From an uncultured bacterium (lineage in GTDB: Bacteria; Omnitrophota; Gorgyraeia; Gorgyraeales; Gorgyraeaceae): 7,985 nucleotides of DNA. The stretch is from positions 1 to 7,985 of the forward strand of contig CAJVXD010000046.1 in assembly GCA_913009675.1 (NCBI GenBank), in the 5' to 3' direction. A program made the position numbers and the translations under genes. The first letter of the stretch is position 1; each line of letters starts with the position of its first letter. Positions 1-5,140 of this stretch are shown here, one piece after another. The notes beneath the pieces are model-generated. The model worked only from the letters and a program-made list of their open reading frames with translations. It had not been told where the DNA came from and made no database searches.

Positions 1-30
1 TTCTCCTTTATCTTTCTATTTTTTTTTTTT
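1..30. other. T-rich read-through noise outside the adapter
   Basis: The first 30 bases are almost pure pyrimidine and end in a run of T directly against the outer end of the sequencing adapter. On the opposite strand this is a poly-A-rich tail following the adapter, which is what reads show when they run off the end of a short library fragment. It should be treated as sequencing artefact and trimmed. It is not a genomic poly-T tract. Confidence 0.85.
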
Positions 31-88
31 AATGCTACGGCGACCACCGAGATCTACACTCTTTCCCTACACGACGCTCTTCCGATCT
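31..88 (+). other. Illumina universal (P5/Read 1) adapter, left end
   Basis: The 58 bases match the TruSeq universal adapter from AATGATACGG through GCTCTTCCGATCT, with one substitution visible (C for A at position 35). It is not genomic. In the reading frame of the following glmU it translates to a spurious peptide containing PYTTLFRS, a familiar contaminant in protein databases. Genomic sequence begins at 89. Confidence 0.98.
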
Positions 89-1282
89 CCCCTCCACCCT
101 ATCTGCGGTAAGCCAATGATCCGGTATCTTATAGATGCCATAGATTCTATAGGCGTACATAATATAATTGTAGTCGTAGGCCACAGGTCCGATATGGTCA
201 AAAAGGCCCTGCCTGGCATAAGATGCGTTAAACAGACCAGACTTCTGGGAACCGGAGACGCGATATTACAGACAAAGAGGGTTCTTTTAAATGATAAAAA
301 GATAGACTCGGTTCTGGTGGCTTGCGGAGATGTGCCGCTTCTGACTCCTGAGACGTTGAAAGGGATTATAGATAGGCATCTAGCCACGCGTTCAGGCTGC
401 ACCCTTCTTTCCGCATCTCTAAAAAACCCAACGGGTTATGGAAGGATAGTGCGTTCGGACAACAACAGGGTAGTGAAGATAATAGAAGAAGTAGATGCCT
501 CGATATATGAAAAGGTAATAGAGGAGATTAACGTTGGCGTATATTGTTTTGATAAAGATATCTTATTCGAGGCGCTTGAGAAGATAGCGCCTGACAATAA
601 AAAAGACGAATACTATTTGACGGATACCATAGAGATCCTGGCGAAATCAAACCTATCTGTAGATTCTGTATCTACCGAAAGCCCCGAAGAGTTTTTAGGC
701 ATCAATACAAGAAAAGACCTGATGCAGGCAGAGAGACTTGTGAGAGACAGGATATTGAATAGGGTCCTTCAAGAAGGCGTGTCTATTATAGACCCGTCCC
801 ATACCTATATAGAAGAAGGCGTAGAGATAGGAAAAGACACGGTAATATACCCCTATACTTTTATAGAAAATAATGTTAGAATAGGGCTGCGATGTAATAT
901 CGGCCCCTTTGCGAGATTACGTTCCGGCACGACAATAGGGGACGAGGCAGGGATAGGGAATTTCGTCGAGATAGTGCGTTCTCATGTGGGCAAATATACA
1001 AAGATCAAGCACCAGTGTTATATAGGCGATAGCGAAATAGGCAAACGGGTTAATATCGGGGCCGGGACTATAGTGGCAAATTATGACGGGAGGACTAAGC
1101 ATAAGACCATAATAGAAGACAATGCATTTATCGGGACCGGGACTATCCTTATAGCGCCTGTTAAGATAGGGAAGGCCGCTATAACAGGCGCAGGGAGCGT
1201 GGTTACCAAAAATCACAATGTCCCTGCAGGGAAAACTGTTGTAGGCGTGCCTGCGAGGATACTAAGGAGATCCAGGCGTTAG
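89..1282 (+). CDS. glmU: Bifunctional GlmU, 5'-truncated by the contig end
   Basis: Bifunctional N-acetylglucosamine-1-phosphate uridylyltransferase / glucosamine-1-phosphate acetyltransferase. It makes UDP-GlcNAc in the cytoplasm for peptidoglycan and lipopolysaccharide. 397 genuine codons remain. By comparison with E. coli GlmU about 25 N-terminal residues are lost, including the GxGTRM nucleotide loop and the PK motif. The nucleotidyltransferase half shows LGTGDA, the Mg-binding ACGDVPLL, NPTGYGRI, INVGVY, EYYLTD and GINTRKDL. The C-terminal half is a left-handed beta-helix of hexapeptide repeats with IGPFARLR, GNFVE, the KHQCYIGD segment carrying the likely acetyltransferase base histidine, and NIGAGTIVANYDG. 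The apparent upstream ATG at 32 lies in adapter and is not the start. The TAG stop is followed at once by TGA. prs follows after 85 bp on the same strand. Confidence 0.96.
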   Translation, partial: PLHPICGKPMIRYLIDAIDSIGVHNIIVVVGHRSDMVKKALPGIRCVKQTRLLGTGDAILQTKRVLLNDKKIDSVLVACGDVPLLTPETLKGIIDRHLATRSGCTLLSASLKNPTGYGRIVRSDNNRVVKIIEEVDASIYEKVIEEINVGVYCFDKDILFEALEKIAPDNKKDEYYLTDTIEILAKSNLSVDSVSTESPEEFLGINTRKDLMQAERLVRDRILNRVLQEGVSIIDPSHTYIEEGVEIGKDTVIYPYTFIENNVRIGLRCNIGPFARLRSGTTIGDEAGIGNFVEIVRSHVGKYTKIKHQCYIGDSEIGKRVNIGAGTIVANYDGRTKHKTIIEDNAFIGTGTILIAPVKIGKAAITGAGSVVTKNHNVPAGKTVVGVPARILRRSRR

Positions 1283-1287
1283 TGAAA

Positions 1288-1343
1288 GGTTAAAGGTGTG
1301 AGGTTAACGGTTGTTTCCCCCTTTTAACCCTACAGCTTTAACC
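1288..1343. repeat. Long imperfect hairpin in the glmU-prs gap
   Basis: Arms 1288-1307 and 1324-1343 pair in strict register: GGTTAAAG with CTTTAACC outside, TGT/ACA and a G-T pair in the middle, and GGTTAA with TTAACC inside. I count 17 Watson-Crick pairs, one wobble and two mismatches over 20 positions, with a 16-nt loop. No T-run follows, so it is not a typical intrinsic terminator. It ends 15 nt before the prs Shine-Dalgarno. Confidence 0.75.
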
Positions 1344-1358
1344 AATAGATTTATAAGT

Positions 1359-1365
1359 GAGGTGG
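1359..1365 (+). promoter_or_regulatory. Ribosome binding site fixing the prs start
   Basis: GAGGTGG lies just before the ATG at 1368, with 5 nt between the GAGG core and the start. It selects this ATG over an in-frame TTG at 1311, which would add 19 residues unlike the family (through the hairpin region) and has no comparable site. Confidence 0.85.
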
Positions 1366-1367
1366 AT

Positions 1368-2306
1368 ATGAATAAGACTGCTGCTATTTTTACAGGGAAT
1401 TCTAACCCGGCATTGGCAAGAGAGATCGTTAAATATTTAAGGATGCATCTTGGGAAGGCCCTTGTGACTAGTTTCAGCGAGGGCGAGATTCGCGTAAAGA
1501 TAGAGGAGAATGTGAGAGGGAAGGATGTCTTTGTGATACAATCTACATGCACGCCCCCCAATAAGAATCTGATGGAACTTTTGATCATGATGGATGCCTT
1601 GAGGAGGGCCTCCGCAGATAGGATTACAGCGGTCTTGCCATTCTTTGGATATGCCAGGCAGGATCGCAAGGACCAGCCGCGTGTCCCCATAACCGCTAAA
1701 TTAGTGGCGAATCTTTTAACCACCGCAGGTGCTGATAGGATATTGACGATAGACCTGCATGCAGGTCAGATACAGGGATTTTTTGATATCCCCATGGATC
1801 ATCTCTTTGCCGTAACGACATTTGTGGATTATTTTAATAGTTTGAAGGTTAAAAACCTTGTTGTGGTATCCCCTGATGTAGGCGGGATAAAGATGGCAAG
1901 GGCCTATGCCAAGAGGCTGCATTCTCCCCTGGCTATAGTGGACAAGAGAAGGATTTCCGGAGAAGACACCGAGGTGATGAATATATTGGGAGAGGTAAAG
2001 GGCATGAATGCATTGATAATCGATGATATCGTGGCTACTGCAGGGTCCCTGGTAGAGGCAGCCAATGCCCTAAAGAAGGCAGGCGCTAAAGATGTCTATG
2101 CCGCTATTACACATCCCGTCCTGTCCGGCCCTGCAATAAAGCGCATAGATAATTCTTCGCTGAAGAAGGTCTTTGTGACCAATACCATACCTCTGGATAA
2201 CGGGAAAAGACACAGGAAGATAAAGGTGCAGTCCATAGGCCCTCTCCTGGCAGAGGCGATAAAGAGGATACATAACGAAGAGTCGATAAGTTCTTTGTTT
2301 GTTTAG
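1368..2306 (+). CDS. prs: Ribose-phosphate pyrophosphokinase (PRPP synthetase)
   Basis: Transfers pyrophosphate from ATP to ribose-5-phosphate, giving PRPP for purine, pyrimidine, histidine, tryptophan and NAD synthesis in the cytoplasm. At 312 aa it has the usual class I length. Visible motifs are FSEGE (37-41), the flexible ATP loop RQDRKDQPR (98-106), DLHAGQIQGFF (129-139, with the metal/ATP histidine), SPDVGG (168-173), KRR (193-195) and the PRPP-binding loop DDIVATAGS (219-227). The start is set by a good ribosome site. glmU directly upstream is the common bacterial arrangement; the spoVG often found between them in Firmicutes is absent. The TAG stop is immediately followed by TGA, and this stop belongs to a 21-bp sequence repeated at the end of ssb. 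Confidence 0.98.
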   Translation: MNKTAAIFTGNSNPALAREIVKYLRMHLGKALVTSFSEGEIRVKIEENVRGKDVFVIQSTCTPPNKNLMELLIMMDALRRASADRITAVLPFFGYARQDRKDQPRVPITAKLVANLLTTAGADRILTIDLHAGQIQGFFDIPMDHLFAVTTFVDYFNSLKVKNLVVVSPDVGGIKMARAYAKRLHSPLAIVDKRRISGEDTEVMNILGEVKGMNALIIDDIVATAGSLVEAANALKKAGAKDVYAAITHPVLSGPAIKRIDNSSLKKVFVTNTIPLDNGKRHRKIKVQSIGPLLAEAIKRIHNEESISSLFV

Positions 2307-2364
2307 TGAGGACATGACTTACGAAAATTGAAGTTTCCGTAAGTGAAGCGTTCATTTGAGGAGG
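2302..2364. repeat. ACTTAC hairpin element, prs-rplY copy
   Basis: The hairpin 2317-2344 pairs ACTTACG with CGTAAGT, then AAA with TTT after one mismatch, around a TTGAAG loop. Its left flank 2302-2322 matches 4621-4641 after ssb at 20 of 21 positions. Its core 2317-2328 is identical to 4716-4727, and its right flank 2339-2364 matches 4739-4764 before rpsR at 22 of 26 positions without gaps. The element therefore stretches from the prs stop codon to the rplY Shine-Dalgarno. Confidence 0.8.
2359..2364 (+). promoter_or_regulatory. Ribosome binding site fixing the rplY start
   Basis: AGGAGG is placed 9 nt before the ATG at 2374. An in-frame TTG at 2356 directly abuts this site and would add six residues, so it is not the likely start. 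The site forms the last bases of the repeat shared with the rpsR leader. Confidence 0.88.
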
Positions 2365-2373
2365 TTAAGAATA

Positions 2374-3084
2374 ATGGAATTCGTAGAGCTGCATGCAAGC
2401 TTAAAAGAAGAAAAAGGAAAAGAGGCCAATAAAAGACTGAGAGACCAGGGGTTCGTGCCCGGCGTTGTATATAAAAAGGCTGAGGAATCACTGAGCATAA
2501 AGATGGACAAAAAAGACATCTTTAAGGCCCTACATACCGAGGCAGGAGAAAATGTCGTTGTAAGGCTTCATATCGATGATGCCAAGAAGAAGAGGGAACG
2601 CACGGTTATTATAAAGGAGATACAGAAGGACCCTGTCAAGGACAATCTTCTCCATGTGGATTTTCATGAGATCTCTTTAACCGAAACGCTCAAGGTAAAG
2701 GTGCCTATAGTCCCGAAAGGCGAGGCCATAGGCGTGAAACAGGAAGATGGTGTCCTGCAGCAGGTATTGTGGGAGGTAGATGTAGAATGCCTGCCTACGG
2801 CTATCCCTGAAAAGATAGAGGTAAATATCGCTGGTTTGAAGGTGGGAGATGTGCTGCATGTAAAGGATATACAGGTATCCGAAAGTGCGAAGATCTTAGA
2901 TAACCCTGAGGCCGTTGTATTTAGCATCGAGCATGCAAAGAAGGTCGAAGAGGTTGTCGCAGCGCCTGCCGAAGGGGCGATAGAGGAACCAGAGGTGATA
3001 AAGGAGAAGAAAGAGAAGGCCGAAGAGGCGGGAGAAGAAGCAGAAAAACCCATAGAAGAAAAGAAGGAGAAGAAGGAAAAATAA
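2374..3084 (+). CDS. rplY: Ribosomal protein L25 / Ctc, long form
   Basis: Large-subunit protein that binds 5S rRNA. It has 236 aa in the two-domain Ctc/TL5 form, longer than the ~94-aa E. coli L25. The N-terminal L25 domain (about 1-97) carries GFVPGVVY (26-33) and the KEIQKDP...LLHVDF segment (81-97). The TL5-type beta domain (about 98-186) carries VPIVPKGEAIGV and ECLPTAIPEKIEV (139-151). A low-complexity tail (about 188-236) is almost all Glu, Lys, Ala, Val and Pro and ends in KEKKEK. Tails of this composition are frequent in long L25 proteins; a role here is unknown. The gene sits between prs and pth, a widespread bacterial order, and its leader carries the ACTTAC hairpin. Confidence 0.95.
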   Translation: MEFVELHASLKEEKGKEANKRLRDQGFVPGVVYKKAEESLSIKMDKKDIFKALHTEAGENVVVRLHIDDAKKKRERTVIIKEIQKDPVKDNLLHVDFHEISLTETLKVKVPIVPKGEAIGVKQEDGVLQQVLWEVDVECLPTAIPEKIEVNIAGLKVGDVLHVKDIQVSESAKILDNPEAVVFSIEHAKKVEEVVAAPAEGAIEEPEVIKEKKEKAEEAGEEAEKPIEEKKEKKEK

Positions 3085-3137
3085 TATATGTTCTTGTATG
3101 GAGATTCAAAGTTCTCCAGGATAGATGTGGAAGATAC

Positions 3138-3719
3138 ATGAAGCTAATAGTCGGCCTTGGTAACCCAGGAGGGAAATATAGATTGACTCGCCATAATGCG
3201 GGCTTTATGATAGTAGAAGGATTGGCAAGGGCGAATAGGATTAGGCTTAAAAGGAACAGACGTTTTAAGGCAGTTGCCGGTAAGGGTTTTATAGAAGGGG
3301 AGAAGAGTTATCTTGCATTGCCGCAGACATTCATGAATCTTTCAGGTTACTCTGTGTGTATAATGGTAAAGTGGTTAAAACTGGAACTGGAAAGACTATT
3401 AGTTGTAGTGGATGATATTGCCCTGCCTTTTGGCAGTATACGGATAAGGGCCAGGGGTTCTGATGCAGGGCATAAGGGCATGAGGTCGATAATAGACTTG
3501 CTGGGCACTGAAGAATTTGCAAGGATGAGGATAGGTATCTTGGGACGCACGAAGATAGGGGATTGTTCACGCTATGTTTTAAATAGATTTACAGGGAAGG
3601 AGCAAAAGGCATTGCCGGATATCTTAACCCGGGCCGCCGAGGCCTGCGGGTGCTGGGCGAAGGAAGGTATTGAGGCGGCGATGAACCAGTTTAATTTGCG
3701 ATCCAAAAACCACATATAA
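3138..3719 (+). CDS. pth: Peptidyl-tRNA hydrolase
   Basis: Cleaves the ester bond of peptidyl-tRNAs that drop off stalled ribosomes, recycling tRNA in the cytoplasm. 193 aa, the normal length of bacterial Pth. Visible motifs are GLGNPGGKY (6-14), TRHNAG with the catalytic histidine at 19 and asparagine at 20, QTFMNLSG with N67, the VVDD segment with D92, and GHKGMRSI (111-118). The last is usually GHNG, and lysine replaces the asparagine equivalent to E. coli N114; lysine or arginine is, from memory, known here in some homologues. The ribosome site is weak (GGAAGA at 3129-3134). The 53-bp spacer after rplY holds only a minor 6-bp hairpin (3099-3118). Likely co-transcribed with rplY. Confidence 0.97.
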   Translation: MKLIVGLGNPGGKYRLTRHNAGFMIVEGLARANRIRLKRNRRFKAVAGKGFIEGEKSYLALPQTFMNLSGYSVCIMVKWLKLELERLLVVVDDIALPFGSIRIRARGSDAGHKGMRSIIDLLGTEEFARMRIGILGRTKIGDCSRYVLNRFTGKEQKALPDILTRAAEACGCWAKEGIEAAMNQFNLRSKNHI

Positions 3720-3734
3720 AAATGCTGTCTTTAT

Positions 3735-3814
3735 AAGTGCAAGGCTCAGAAACGCAAGGCGTAAGACCGAAACTCAAAACCTTTTGGCAACTTTAACTTT
3801 TGCGTTTTGCACTT
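3735..3814. repeat. Inverted repeat filling the pth-rpsF gap
   Basis: AAGTGCAA (3735-3742) pairs with TTGCACTT (3807-3814), and AACGCAA (3751-3757) pairs with TTGCGTT (3800-3806). Together they make a 15-bp stem interrupted by one 8-nt bulge on the left arm. The 42-nt interior contains a CCG at 3767-3769. No T-run follows. It could be a spacer repeat or an autoregulatory leader of rpsF; the sequence alone does not decide. Confidence 0.7.
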
Positions 3815-3830
3815 TTGAAATGGAGGTTAC

Positions 3831-4115
3831 ATGAACAATTATGAAGCCACGTTTATTTTTAAACCAGATATTCAAAAGGATGACCTTGAGAAGATGGTAA
3901 CCCAGGTCCATGAGCTTATTCAAAAACACAAAGGGGCCGTGGGGGAGATAAAGGAGTGGGGCAAGAAGAGGATGGCCTATAGCATAAAGAAATATAAAGA
4001 GGGTTTTTATTATTTTATAGATTTTCATATAGGGCCTGAGGCCATTGTAAAGATGAGGCGGGTTTTTAGTCTCAATGAAGCGATGTTGAGGGTCTTGATA
4101 GTGAAACAAGGATGA
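3831..4115 (+). CDS. rpsF: Ribosomal protein S6
   Basis: Small-subunit protein that pairs with S18 on the central domain of 16S rRNA. 94 aa, close to the minimal bacterial S6 length and without the acidic C-terminal extension seen in E. coli. The fold signature is clear: the first strand MNNYEATFIFKP, the helix around 17-34, GAVGEIKEWGKKRMAYSI (35-52), the GFYYFIDFH strand (58-66) and the terminal EAMLRVLIVK. The start follows GGAGG at 3822-3826. Its partner gene rpsR lies one gene downstream, with ssb in between, an order common in many bacteria. Confidence 0.96.
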   Translation: MNNYEATFIFKPDIQKDDLEKMVTQVHELIQKHKGAVGEIKEWGKKRMAYSIKKYKEGFYYFIDFHIGPEAIVKMRRVFSLNEAMLRVLIVKQG

Positions 4116-4126
4116 AAAACTGCGCT

Positions 4127-4157
4127 TTAAGGCAAACCTTTTACTTTGCACCTTTAA
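4127..4157. repeat. Imperfect hairpin in the rpsF-ssb gap
   Basis: TTAAGG (4127-4132) pairs with CCTTTAA (4151-4157, one bulged T), and CAAA (4133-4136) pairs with TTTG (4145-4148), with a two-base bulge between the helices. It is weak compared with the other spacer hairpins. The segment shares CCTTTTA and CTTTAACCA with the glmU-prs spacer (about 1319-1344). Confidence 0.45.
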
Positions 4158-4187
4158 CCAGCATTGCAAGAAGGAGGTAATCATTAG

Positions 4188-4625
4188 ATGGCGAGCTTGA
4201 ATAAGGTTTTTCTTTTAGGGAATCTTACGAGGGATCCAGAGTTGCGCTATGTACCGAGCGGTGCGCCTGTCTGCACATTTGGCATCGCCGTAAACAGGCG
4301 TTTCATGACTCAGCGTGGCGAGAAAAAAGATGAAGTGTGCTTTGTCCGCATAGTAGTTTTTGGAAAACAGGCGGAGAGTTGCAGCCAGTATCTTGGCAAG
4401 GGCCGCCTGGTTTTCATAGAGGGACGTTTGCAATATCGCTCATGGGAGCAGGATGGACAAAAGAGGAGCAGTATGGATGTCGTGGCAGAAAGGGTTCAAT
4501 TCTTAGGTGCTCCAAGGTCAGGCGGTGATGCAGAACAAGGTCAGGACGCTGATATGGTAAAAGGACAATTTACAGGTCCCAGCGAAGAAATAAGTTCAAA
4601 GAAAGAAGATGAGGCACCATTTTAG
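4188..4625 (+). CDS. ssb: Single-stranded DNA-binding protein
   Basis: Coats single-stranded DNA during replication, recombination and repair, and recruits partner proteins through its C-terminal tip. 145 aa. The OB fold spans about 1-107, with NKVFLLGNLTRDPELRY at the start, the FGIAVNRR strand, VRIVVFGKQAE (53-63) and GRLVFIEGRLQYRSW (72-86) keeping one DNA-stacking tryptophan. The position of E. coli W54 appears to be phenylalanine here. A flexible Gly/Gln/Glu-rich linker (about 108-139) leads to the acidic tip EDEAPF, a variant of the canonical DDDIPF. A strong AAGGAGG (4171-4177) precedes the ATG. It sits between rpsF and rpsR, as in many bacteria, two genes from dnaB. Confidence 0.97.
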   Translation: MASLNKVFLLGNLTRDPELRYVPSGAPVCTFGIAVNRRFMTQRGEKKDEVCFVRIVVFGKQAESCSQYLGKGRLVFIEGRLQYRSWEQDGQKRSSMDVVAERVQFLGAPRSGGDAEQGQDADMVKGQFTGPSEEISSKKEDEAPF

Positions 4626-4672
4626 TGAGGTCATGACTTACATCAATCTTTGATTGATGTAAGTCATTGACC
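4621..4672. repeat. 20-bp stem hairpin directly after ssb (ACTTAC family)
   Basis: A perfect 16-bp stem pairs ATGACTTACATCAATC (4633-4648) with its complement at 4652-4667 around a TTT loop. GGTC (4629-4632) with GACC (4669-4672) extends it to 20 bp across one bulged T. The left flank 4621-4641, which includes the ssb stop codon, repeats the sequence at the prs stop. There is no T-run after the stem, so classic intrinsic termination is unlikely. Confidence 0.85.
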
Positions 4673-4673
4673 G

Positions 4674-4700
4674 AACTAACCCCGCACCTTCATGGTAGTT
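4674..4700. repeat. Small hairpin between the two ssb-rpsR stems
   Basis: AACTA (4674-4678) and CC (4680-4681) pair with GGTAGTT (4694-4700), leaving one bulged A. It is a 7-bp stem with a 12-nt loop. Weak on its own, it means most of the 145-bp ssb-rpsR spacer can fold. Confidence 0.4.
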
Positions 4701-4713
4701 AAACAGAGAAGAT

Positions 4714-4764
4714 TCACTTACGAAAATCATAGATTTTTGTAAGTGATGGTTTCATTTAAGGAGG
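4714..4764. repeat. ACTTAC hairpin element upstream of rpsR
   Basis: TCACTTACGAAAATC (4714-4728) pairs with 4732-4746 across an ATA loop, giving 15 bp with a single G-T wobble. Core 4716-4727 is identical to 2317-2328 in the rplY leader. The right flank 4739-4764 matches 2339-2364 at 22 of 26 positions and ends in the rpsR Shine-Dalgarno. Confidence 0.85.
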
Positions 4765-4765
4765 G
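4758..4765 (+). promoter_or_regulatory. Ribosome binding site of rpsR
   Basis: AAGGAGGG stands 5 nt before the ATG at 4771 and only 11 nt downstream of a strong hairpin. Like the rplY site, it is the right edge of the shared repeat element. Confidence 0.85.
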
Positions 4766-4770
4766 CAAAA

Positions 4771-5061
4771 ATGTACGCACAGAAACGAGGCAGTTTTCAG
4801 AAAAAGGGTAAATTTAGCAAGAAGACAAAGAAGGGACAGAGGAAGAGAAGGATATTTATCAAGAAGGCCTGCAGGTTTTGCCGGGACAAGGTTGACGGCA
4901 TAGATTACAAGGATGCCGGCAAGTTGAGGAGATTTGTCAGCGAACAAGGCAAGATACTGCCAAATCGTGTAACTGGCAATTGTGCGAAGCATCAAAGGGT
5001 GTTGGCTATTGCTGTAAAGAGGGCCAGGTATATAGCCCTCTTGCCGTATGTGGGTGAGTAA
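4771..5061 (+). CDS. rpsR: Ribosomal protein S18, cysteine-rich form
   Basis: Small-subunit protein that forms a heterodimer with S6. 96 aa; a very basic N-terminal extension (about 1-32, rich in Lys, Arg and Gln) makes it longer than the 75-aa E. coli protein. The conserved core runs from ACRFC through [15 protein letters not shown] and [11 protein letters not shown]. Cysteines at 34, 37 and 71 with histidine at 74 give a C-x2-C...C-x2-H pattern, suggesting the zinc-binding (C+) version rather than the metal-free E. coli version; zinc binding is inferred. Expression is likely linked to the upstream ssb and rpsF, though two hairpins in the 145-bp spacer could separate or tune it. Confidence 0.97.
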   Translation: MYAQKRGSFQKKGKFSKKTKKGQRKRRIFIKKACRFCRDKVDGIDYKDAGKLRRFVSEQGKILPNRVTGNCAKHQRVLAIAVKRARYIALLPYVGE

Positions 5062-5071
5062 ATAGCGTATA

Positions 5072-5111
5072 GGAGATTTACAAAACTACACGTTAAACCC
5101 TGTAGACCTCC
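5072..5111. repeat. Hairpin in the rpsR-rplI gap
   Basis: GGAGATTTACA (5072-5082) and TGTAGACCTCC (5101-5111) pair over 11 positions with one mismatch and one G-T wobble, around an 18-nt loop. The left arm contains an SD-like GGAG that is followed by no reading frame. There is no T-run. Confidence 0.6.
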
Positions 5112-5140
5112 GCTAAAATTTAATATACCGGGAGATAGAT

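Noticed and set aside
21..30. Genomic poly-T tract or terminator tail at the left end
   Set aside because: It abuts the outer end of the adapter and is therefore read-through noise.
32..88. ATG at 32 as the glmU start
   Set aside because: It lies inside the sequencing adapter, and the encoded residues are adapter translation. The true start is beyond the contig.
917..1216. Reverse-strand open frame opposite glmU, and similar ones opposite prs, rplY, pth and rplI-dnaB
   Set aside because: They overlap strongly conserved genes in antisense, resemble no family and have no ribosome sites. They are by-products of codon usage in the real genes.
1311..1367. TTG at 1311 as an upstream start of prs
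   Set aside because: The extension is unlike the family, lies in the hairpin region and has no ribosome site. ATG 1368 has GAGGTGG at correct spacing and gives the usual length.
4621..4680. Rho-independent terminator after ssb
   Set aside because: The stem is excellent but AT-rich, and no T-run follows (CATTGACCG). The same objection applies to the hairpins at 1288-1343, 3735-3814 and 7090-7134.
4667..4695. Promoter starting from TTGACC at 4667 upstream of rpsR
   Set aside because: No acceptable -10 lies 16-18 bp downstream (the 17-bp position reads TCATGG), and the -35-like box is part of the hairpin arm.
2302..4764. CRISPR array or mobile element from the repeated ACTTAC hairpins
   Set aside because: Only three copies exist, in separate gaps without regular spacers, and there are no cas or transposase genes in the window.
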